Origin: ATM1 sp003577165
GTDB taxonomy: Bacteria > Armatimonadota > Fimbriimonadia > Fimbriimonadales > ATM1
Direction: 5' to 3'
Length of the DNA: 64,000 nucleotides
Assembly (NCBI GenBank): GCA_030263715.1
Contig: SZPM01000013.1
Coordinates: forward strand, 5,757 to 69,756
Part shown: positions 57,621 through 64,000 of the stretch, piece after piece
Layout: each line of letters begins with the position of its first letter
Position numbering within the stretch: the stretch's first letter is position 1
Notes under the pieces: model-generated
What the model was told of the DNA's origin: nothing
Seen by the model: only the letters and a program-made list of their open reading frames with translations
Database searches by the model: none
Program-made: the position numbers and the translations under genes

Positions 57621-59575
57621 GCGACGGGACCTGCCAAGTTGCGCGAATCCAGCCGCCAGATCTCGCCTGCGTATCCGGCGACGTAAACGTAGCGCTGCGT
57701 CAAGGCGATCTGAACTGGAGAGGTGTACTGTCCGGGCAGCGACCACGATCTCCACGTCGCCCCTCCATCGAGTGACCGCTTGACGAACGCATTGCCCCCA
57801 CCTTGCCTCGCACCGCAAATCCAAACCTCTCTCTCTCCACGCGCTGCGACGCCCAGGAATACGACCTGTGGCTGAATCGCCCCGACCTGCGTCCAAGCCG
57901 CCCCGCCGTTGACCGACTTCACGAGGTACCCCTCCCAGCCGCACACGTATCCGACGTTCGGGTTGCCCCAGGACATGTCGGAGCACGAAACGGAGGCGCC
58001 AGAGTTGGAGGGAAGGTTGACCATGCTCCAGTTGGTCCCCCCGTCGACGGTTCGCCACAGGGGCTCTCCAGTCGTGAGAATCCAACCTCGCGAGCCTTTA
58101 AACTCGACGTCGATGGACGGGACGTTCGCGGACTCGACGACATTCCACGACCAGCCGCCGTCCGTAGTTCTACGGACGTAACGTTTTGGGCCGACGGCAT
58201 AATCCCAGCCGACGATCCACCCGTTATTCTCGTCGACGAACTCTACTGCATTCGCGTAGTAGTCCGGGTTCAGCGCGTAGGAGAGATTCTGCCAAGTGTC
58301 GCCGGCATCGTCAGACCTGAAGAGTCCTCCAAATGCTCCCACTACGTAAACGCGCGAAAGGCCTACGACGTCCACTCCATTGAAAGTCGAATCGTGCAGC
58401 CAATAGGGAGGATCGAGCAGGTAGATACTCCAAGCCGAACCGCCGTCGCGGCTCATTTGAACGTATCCGTGATGGCCGACCGCAACGATCGTGTCGTTCC
58501 ACGTCGCAGCGAGACCTCTCCAATCTTTCGCAACGCCGCGGCTGATCCTGCGCCAAGTCGTTCCGCCGTCGAACGTTTCATACAGCAGGCCCGACTGGCC
58601 CGCCACATGGCCGTGAAGCGAGGTTCTGAACTCGACCGACCAGTTCGCAGGCAGGTCGCCCTCCCCCACCCAAACTTGGAACCAGTCGTATCCCCCATTC
58701 ACAGTCTTCCAGATCGTTCCGTTTGCAGAGACGCCAACGGCCGTGAACTCTCCTAAAGGCTCGATATCCACGAGTCCGGTCGCAATGACGGCGCCGGTAT
58801 CGGACCACGTGTCCCCTCCGTTGTTCGATCGCACGATCGAAGTCCCGGAGTCCGCGATGGCAACTTGACTTGTTAGATAGACGACGTCGTTGGATGCGCC
58901 GCTGTACTTTCGTTGCCACGTGAGCCCGCTGTCGGTCGTCTTGAACACTCCGTACAGATTCGTCGAAACCTGATTGCCCGCGACGAGACCGGTCGTTTCG
59001 GACACGAAGTCCATTCCGTAGATGACGGGACAGTCGGGGTATCCCGACCTAACTTGCCAGGTGGCTCCGCCATCCGTCGTCTTGACGAGCGCGCCGTTGC
59101 ATCCCATGTATCCGACGCTGCTCGAGAGGAACGAATGGTGGTACCAGGATCCTCCAAGCGGGAAAGGGTTGACGCGGGACCACGTCGCCCCACCGTCCAC
59201 GGTTCGATACACATCCAATGAGCCCTGAGCCGAGTTACCGCTGATGAAGCCGAGTGATGGTGTAACGAAAGTGATGTTGTACAGTGGGTCGCCCGCGTAT
59301 CCAGGGATGTTGACCCTAGTCCACGTCGCACCGCCGTCGGATGTTTTGTAACACGCGTGACTGTCACCGACGATCCAGCCTGCTGTGTCCGATTGGTACG
59401 CTGCGTCCCACAAGTTGCTCGTGGTCGGCAAAGGAGCGATCAACTGAAAATTCTGAGATGCCGCGGGAGAAACCCCACACAACATCACTGCAATCGCAAG
59501 GCTTCGGCAGTTCATCCTGCCCGGCCGGCGCCTTCGCGCACGGGTTGGCGAATCGAATTTCACCATCTCCTCCAT
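57605..59575 (-). CDS. Secreted YCF48-like beta-propeller protein
   Basis: Exported repeat protein of about 656 residues. It contains about a dozen Asp-box-like blades with the recurring SDGGATW/TDGGATW motif, interleaved with GWIVG and GYVCG strands, as in the YCF48/HCF136 and BNR-type propellers. Biological role is unknown; in other bacteria such proteins bind carbohydrate, protein or the cell surface. A signal peptide starts at an internal ATG (59515, MNCRSLAIAVMLCG), so the true start may be there; the listed ATG at 59575 lies 21 bases after a possible -10 (TATCAT). Confidence 0.8.
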   Translation of the reverse strand: MEEMVKFDSPTRARRRRPGRMNCRSLAIAVMLCGVSPAASQNFQLIAPLPTTSNLWDAAYQSDTAGWIVGDSHACYKTSDGGATWTRVNIPGYAGDPLYNITFVTPSLGFISGNSAQGSLDVYRTVDGGATWSRVNPFPLGGSWYHHSFLSSSVGYMGCNGALVKTTDGGATWQVRSGYPDCPVIYGMDFVSETTGLVAGNQVSTNLYGVFKTTDSGLTWQRKYSGASNDVVYLTSQVAIADSGTSIVRSNNGGDTWSDTGAVIATGLVDIEPLGEFTAVGVSANGTIWKTVNGGYDWFQVWVGEGDLPANWSVEFRTSLHGHVAGQSGLLYETFDGGTTWRRISRGVAKDWRGLAATWNDTIVAVGHHGYVQMSRDGGSAWSIYLLDPPYWLHDSTFNGVDVVGLSRVYVVGAFGGLFRSDDAGDTWQNLSYALNPDYYANAVEFVDENNGWIVGWDYAVGPKRYVRRTTDGGWSWNVVESANVPSIDVEFKGSRGWILTTGEPLWRTVDGGTNWSMVNLPSNSGASVSCSDMSWGNPNVGYVCGWEGYLVKSVNGGAAWTQVGAIQPQVVFLGVAARGEREVWICGARQGGGNAFVKRSLDGGATWRSWSLPGQYTSPVQIALTQRYVYVAGYAGEIWRLDSRNLAGPVAWLGG

Positions 59576-60009
59576 ATGAGACAGCCGCTCGCAACGATGA
59601 TACACTTTGCCGCCTCAGATTAACGCTCTGCCGGTGCGGGATCGCAGTCCCGATGCTGCGATTGCCCTTCTAGTTTTCGCCTATCACTTTTGCCAGCCAT
59701 CCTCCTTCAGCATCCTGCGGGATGAAACCAAACACACACGCAAACACTCTCGGATGCGCATGAGCACAGTGGAAATTTCGATAGCCAAACTAAAGAAGGA
59801 TAACAGATTGAGACCGGTGCCGCATACAATGTGGTCGAGCCGATTCTCCGGGCTTCGTGCGTGCGCTGTCGTCGCGACAGCGGCAGAGTCGGGGTCCGCG
59901 ACCCCACGTACGCCACCAGGTGCAAGAGAAGGGAACCTTTCCTACTCTTGCGGCTCGCGAAGCCCACTCCTATTCCGTAAAGCGAACGCGGCAAGCGCTC
60001 CCGATGCGC
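59576..60009. other. 434-base intergenic region with structured segments
   Basis: Between two minus-strand genes. A plausible -10 (TATCAT) for the propeller gene is near 59597-59602. Two hairpins occur: a 5-bp GGGGT/ACCCC stem at 59890-59904 and a GCAAGAG/CTCTTGC repeat at about 59931-59961. Neither has a T tract. No tRNA cloverleaf or known riboswitch pattern was recognised. A 140-codon open frame on the plus strand (59607-60029) lacks signal or domain and is not called. Confidence 0.4.
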
Positions 60010-62007
60010 TTAGCGTTTGTGTTGGCTGAACCACGCCATCAAGTAGAGTTGCTGTGTCAACTGATGAGAGGGGCGGCGCCAGCCGTGATACTCCTCCGGC
60101 ATGCGGATGAGAAGCGTCTCCTTCTTCAGCATCTTCAGCGCCCGGTAGTACTCTTCACTCTGGCTGATGGGCGTGCGAAGGTCTTCTTCGCCGGTCATGA
60201 TCAGGATCGGTGTTTGAACGTTCTCGACGTACGATAGCGGCGAGCGCTTTGCGTACTCGACGGGGTCCTGCCACGGGAACTTCTCAAATTGGTAGTACCA
60301 AGATGCGCCGTCTGTCGTGCCGACGAATGAATGCCAGTTAATCACCGGCCTCATGGCGCACGCAGCGGCGAAGCGATTCGTGTGGCCCACGATCCACGCA
60401 GTCAGCACCCCCCCGCCGCTTCCGCCACATACAAAGAGGTTCTTTTCGTCGATCCAGCCCTTCGCGAGAGCCGCGTCGACACCTGCCATGAGGTCATCGT
60501 AGTCCCTTCCGGGATAGGAGAACTGAATCCCGTTGACAAATTCCTGGCCGTATCCGGTGCTGCCGCGCGGATTGGTGAATAGTACGGCGTAGCCTTCAGC
60601 CGCCCAGTTCTGAAAGGCCCAACTCCAGCCGACGTCGTACATGGACCACGGCCCACCGTGAATCCAGAGCACGAGGGGATACTTCTTGCTTGCGTCGAAT
60701 CCGACCGGCTTGACGAGCCAACCTTGCACTTTCAAACCATCGGCAGAAGTGAACCAAAGTTCTTCGATCTCGGAAAGTTGCTTGCCCGCCATCACGTCCT
60801 CGTTGACGTCCACGACTTTGCGCAGCGAGTTCGAAGCGCGCCTCGAATCGAAGGTGAACACCGATCCCGGCTGATTCCATGAAGAGAGGGAAGTCGCGGC
60901 CGTTCCGTTGCGGGCCAAGCTGAATCCGGACAGGTCGTGTTGCCCGGACAGGACGGTCGTCGTCTTGCCCTGGATGTCGGAGAAGTAGAGCACAGTCACT
61001 CCCTTCTCGCCGACGGTGTAGAAAACTCCCGAACTGTCCCACGCCCAGGTCACATCCGACGGGGAACTCGCGAGGTTGCCGGCGAGCATCCGCTTCGACC
61101 CGCCTTTGACGTCCATCAGATAGAGGCTCGAAAGGTGGCTCGTGTAGTTCTTTTCATCGAATCCGACGTAGGCGATCCACTTGCCATCGGGTGAAACTCG
61201 TTGGCCGCCGTCCGGTCCTTTGCGATCGGTGAGCTGCTCCGGCGACTTCGACTCGAGATCGAAAGCGTAGATCTCCGAATCGCCGCGGAGATACTCCGCA
61301 TCTGGCTTACGAATTCCACTCACAAAAATCGTCCTGCCATCAGCCGACCACTGCGGATTGGAATGGTTGTAGTCGCCGTCCGTGACCTGGCGAGGCGTCC
61401 CGCCAAGTCGAGCGTCGACCACGAACACTTGCGTCCATCCGATCGGCCGGTATCCGGAGCCGTCAGCGGCCCACGAAAGTCGGTTCTCGATGGTCGCGCC
61501 TCGCGCCCACTGCGCTCCCGGCGGCCGCTCCGGCATACGAATCGCAAGAGGCGACTCTGACGCGGAGACGAACGTGGAGTAGGCGATCTTCGTTCCGTCG
61601 GGCGACCACACCGGTGCGCCCGGAGAGCGCTCCAAGTTCGTGAGTTTCGCAACCTCCCGCGTGTCGAGCCACATGACGTACAACTGAGTCGTCCCGTCAC
61701 GATCGCTGAGGAAAGCGAGCCGCTTCCCATCCGGCGAGAACGCGGGCGATGAATCTCTCCAGTTGCCCTCTGTGAGTTGTCGCACCTTCTTGCCCTCGAC
61801 ATCCGACATCCAGACGTTGCTCACGGAAACGTCCTTCAATTTGTCCACCCATGTTCGTGTGAACACGAGCAACTGCCCGTCGGGCGAGATCTGGACGCCA
61901 CCGACGGACTCCATCTCGAAGAACGTGTCGCGGGTCAGGGCGGACTGAGCGATCCCGCTCGCCGCGCCGCCCAGAGCCAAAACGAAGAACCACACTCGTA
62001 TTGCCAT
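60010..62007 (-). CDS. S9 family serine peptidase (acylaminoacyl/DPP-like)
   Basis: Secreted prolyl oligopeptidase-type enzyme cleaving short peptides. ATG 62007, with GGAGG 6 bases upstream, starts a signal peptide (MAIRVWFFVLALGGAASGIA). Residues about 20-400 are a WD40/TolB-like propeller (MSDVEGKKVRQLTEGNWRDS, FSPDGKRLAFLSDRDG). The C-terminal alpha/beta hydrolase domain has the nucleophile loop VCGGSGGGVLTAW, the Asp in MTGEEDLRTP and a His in MPEEYHGW. 665 residues is the usual length. Specificity cannot be told from sequence. Confidence 0.9.
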   Translation of the reverse strand: MAIRVWFFVLALGGAASGIAQSALTRDTFFEMESVGGVQISPDGQLLVFTRTWVDKLKDVSVSNVWMSDVEGKKVRQLTEGNWRDSSPAFSPDGKRLAFLSDRDGTTQLYVMWLDTREVAKLTNLERSPGAPVWSPDGTKIAYSTFVSASESPLAIRMPERPPGAQWARGATIENRLSWAADGSGYRPIGWTQVFVVDARLGGTPRQVTDGDYNHSNPQWSADGRTIFVSGIRKPDAEYLRGDSEIYAFDLESKSPEQLTDRKGPDGGQRVSPDGKWIAYVGFDEKNYTSHLSSLYLMDVKGGSKRMLAGNLASSPSDVTWAWDSSGVFYTVGEKGVTVLYFSDIQGKTTTVLSGQHDLSGFSLARNGTAATSLSSWNQPGSVFTFDSRRASNSLRKVVDVNEDVMAGKQLSEIEELWFTSADGLKVQGWLVKPVGFDASKKYPLVLWIHGGPWSMYDVGWSWAFQNWAAEGYAVLFTNPRGSTGYGQEFVNGIQFSYPGRDYDDLMAGVDAALAKGWIDEKNLFVCGGSGGGVLTAWIVGHTNRFAAACAMRPVINWHSFVGTTDGASWYYQFEKFPWQDPVEYAKRSPLSYVENVQTPILIMTGEEDLRTPISQSEEYYRALKMLKKETLLIRMPEEYHGWRRPSHQLTQQLYLMAWFSQHKR

Positions 62008-62144
62008 CAAAGCCTCCGGCGAGGGCATTCGACAGACCGCCCGCCCTCTCCTCTCCAACCTGCGCTCGGCGCGCGGCCCCAGGGGAACATTGTGGAGAAA
62101 GAGGGAGTCTGACGGTTGGAATCATCACACATCTGGAGGGTGGC

Positions 62145-63998
62145 ATGGTGACCATAATCGCGTCCTCAGCCGCGGCTGCCGTTCTGTTACAAGGACCGGG
62201 TCCGCGTTCGTTTCAAGCGTTCGGGCGTTTGCCCGACCTGAGGGAGGAAGTGTCCGATTCTCCGGCCCCGCCCGCGACACTGACGTCGCCCAGCGGCAGC
62301 GTAACGTTCAATGGGTTCCGAAGCACCCAGATCAACGTGGACGCGAACGGGAACAACATCGTTGGCGACGCTGCGAACGAGCCATCGATCTGCGTCGATC
62401 CCACAAATAGGCAGCGCATGGCCGTGGGCTGGCGACAGTTCGACAGCATATCGTCGAACTTCCGAGAGGCTGGCTGGGGTTACTCGTCGAACGGGGGCGC
62501 GTCTTGGAGATTTCCGGGGGTACTTCGAGACGGAGAATTCCGAAGCGATCCAGTCCTTGAGTCCGATTCAAATGGCGTGTTCTACTTCTTGAGCCTGACG
62601 AGGGCTGGCGACCAATACTGCGATCTGTGGCGTTCCCATGACGGCGGCGCAACCTGGATTCAGGTCGGTCGCGCTGCAGGAGGCGACAAGGAGTGGTTTG
62701 TCATCGACAAGACTGGGGGCGTTGGAAATGGAAACATGTATGAACACTGGACATACCCTTCTGGCTTCTTCCGTCCACGCAATTTCACGAGATCCACCGA
62801 CGCAGGTGCAACTTGGCTCGATCCGATCAAAACGCCCGAGCGTCCGTACTGCGGAACGCTGGACGTCAATGAGTTGGGCCACTTGTTCCACGCAGGTATT
62901 GGCGAGACTCTCGGGCACTTCGTCGTCACCAGATCACTCAACGCCCAGTTTGCAGGTCAGATTCCTATCTTCGACCTAACGGCTCAGGTTAGCCTCGGCG
63001 GGTATTTGCCAGGCACGACGCACGTGAACCCGGAAGGGATTCCAGGTCAAGTATGGGTCGCGATTGACAGATCGAGTCGTCCAACGGCAGGGAACGTCTA
63101 CGTGCTCTGCACCGTTGCGGGCGGCATGAACCGCACGGATGTGCTGATCGCGCGCAGTACGAACGGTGGAATTACGTATGGAGATCTTCGGCGTGTCAAT
63201 GACAACCCTCCCAATCAGGGTTCGTATCACTGGTTTGGAACCATATCGGTCGCTCCGAATGGACGAATCGACGTGATTTGGAACGACACGCGAATGAGCC
63301 CGACGCACGCTCGCTCGGCGCTCTTCTACTCCTACTCCCTCGACGGTGGCCTAACTTGGGCGCCGAATTTGCAGGTCGGCCCGGACTTCGACCATCGCCT
63401 CGGATACCCTCATCAGAACAGCAAGATGGGCGATTACATCGATATGGAGTCGGATGAAGCGGGGGCAGATGCCGCGTACACGGCCACGTACAACGGCGGG
63501 CAGGATGTCTATCACGTTCGCCTAATTCCACTCGCATTGGCGAACGACCTGGTCGTCGAGCGCGGCGCGCAACTGAGCGGGAATGTGCCCGCCCTGAGAT
63601 TCGACGACGAGGTGCGCCTCGTGCTCGGGCCCGGCCCCATGATCGGTATCCAAGACCAGCCGATTCGGTTTCGCTATGAGATGATCTCGCAGATCGCGAC
63701 TCCGACCAAATTGACCGTGAGGATCGAGTCGCATGTGACTGCTCAGCCCACCGCAAAGGTCGTTCAGAAACTGGAACTCTTCAACTTTGCGACCGGCGGA
63801 TATGAGACCTTGGACACCCGGGAGTCCACGGCCTCGGACGGCCTCACTGAAGTTGAGATCGCCTCCAATGCCGCCCAGTATGTGCAGGCTGGGACTCGAC
63901 TCGTCCGAGCAAGGGTTAGTTGGAGGCCAGTCGACGGGAGCGGGGGGGGCACCTGGGAGGCGCGAGTCGACCAGGCGAACTTCATCATCACTCCATAG
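62145..63998 (+). CDS. Secreted BNR/sialidase-like propeller protein
   Basis: 617 residues, exported, signal segment MVTIIASSAAAAVLLQGPG. BNR/Asp-box motifs are frequent (SSNGGASWRF, SHDGGATWIQV, STDAGATWLDP, STNGGITY, SLDGGLTW), spaced as in a six-bladed propeller of exo-alpha-sialidase type. Catalytic residues of sialidases (Arg triad, Tyr/Glu) cannot be assigned by eye, so enzymatic activity is unproven. The last 120 residues form a beta-rich module (VRIESHVTAQPTAKVVQKL). GGAGGG precedes ATG 62145. An upstream in-frame start at 62001 would run across the S9 gene start and is rejected. Confidence 0.8.
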   Translation: MVTIIASSAAAAVLLQGPGPRSFQAFGRLPDLREEVSDSPAPPATLTSPSGSVTFNGFRSTQINVDANGNNIVGDAANEPSICVDPTNRQRMAVGWRQFDSISSNFREAGWGYSSNGGASWRFPGVLRDGEFRSDPVLESDSNGVFYFLSLTRAGDQYCDLWRSHDGGATWIQVGRAAGGDKEWFVIDKTGGVGNGNMYEHWTYPSGFFRPRNFTRSTDAGATWLDPIKTPERPYCGTLDVNELGHLFHAGIGETLGHFVVTRSLNAQFAGQIPIFDLTAQVSLGGYLPGTTHVNPEGIPGQVWVAIDRSSRPTAGNVYVLCTVAGGMNRTDVLIARSTNGGITYGDLRRVNDNPPNQGSYHWFGTISVAPNGRIDVIWNDTRMSPTHARSALFYSYSLDGGLTWAPNLQVGPDFDHRLGYPHQNSKMGDYIDMESDEAGADAAYTATYNGGQDVYHVRLIPLALANDLVVERGAQLSGNVPALRFDDEVRLVLGPGPMIGIQDQPIRFRYEMISQIATPTKLTVRIESHVTAQPTAKVVQKLELFNFATGGYETLDTRESTASDGLTEVEIASNAAQYVQAGTRLVRARVSWRPVDGSGGGTWEARVDQANFIITP

Positions 63999-64000
63999 GG

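Noticed and set aside
59607..60029. 140-codon open frame in the spacer
   Set aside because: Low-complexity composition, no start signal, no domain; runs into the S9 gene on the other strand.
1..64000. Search for CRISPR arrays, IS elements, integrases, tRNA and rRNA genes
   Set aside because: No regular direct repeats, transposase, recombinase or cloverleaf pattern was seen. A tRNAscan or BLAST run would be decisive.

Overview
The window is a gene-dense, GC-rich bacterial chromosome segment with about 60 genes, most packed head-to-tail with overlaps of 1-20 bases. It encodes a diderm cell: KdsA, an LptF-type permease, an LptD-like barrel, a FadL/PorV-like barrel and many secreted proteins with signal peptides. 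Together with the housekeeping gene complement this fits Armatimonadota, most likely Fimbriimonadia. That assignment is inferred from general character; there is no 16S gene here to prove it. No rRNA, tRNA, CRISPR array, insertion sequence or prophage was recognised.

Layout. 1-9.4 kb: a partial M14 peptidase, a Gfo/Idh/MocA oxidoreductase, a DsbD-alpha protein followed by full DsbD, KdsA, a large secreted metzincin-like protease and a GH4 glycosidase. 9.4-20.9 kb: glnE, plsY, a zinc-ribbon membrane protein, lptF, lptD, a GH42-like hydrolase with disordered tails, and era. 21-25.9 kb: a glycine cleavage operon (gcvH, gcvPA, gcvPB, lipoate ligase) facing the primary sigma factor gene. 26-34 kb (minus strand): a cysteine desulfurase with a cysteine-tailed MarR regulator, sucD, a giant membrane pyrophosphatase, a zinc-ribbon protein, a TPR/TM protein. 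33.7-39 kb (mostly minus): the obg-nadD-rsfS operon, rsmA with a G5/3D-domain gene, ribosomal genes rpmE-rpmG-rpmF, and smpB. 39-46 kb: a lipoprotein FKBP isomerase, LivF, RimI, TsaD, a one-pass sensor-like protein, and grpE-glmM-coaX. 46-50.4 kb: a caspase-like pseudoenzyme, a barrel protein and an Ig-like protein. 50.4-55.6 kb: a sugar-nucleotide operon (nucleotidyltransferase, DegT aminotransferase, HAD phosphatase), marC with an Lrp regulator, and pdxS. 55.7-64 kb: a LuxR-type HTH protein, two secreted unknowns, a YCF48-like beta-propeller, an S9 peptidase and a BNR-repeat protein.

The most interesting signals are: (1) an L7/L12 C-terminal-domain-like module inserted in the pyrophosphatase and repeated at the end of the neighbouring zinc-ribbon protein; (2) a MarR regulator with a C-terminal cysteine cluster, overlapping a cysteine desulfurase; (3) a recurrent arrangement of a -10-like hexamer followed by 6-7 bases and then the start codon, suggesting leaderless mRNAs are common here; (4) a caspase-fold protein lacking the catalytic cysteine, in a cell-surface gene group; (5) a secreted protein ending in a ribbon-helix-helix-like domain.
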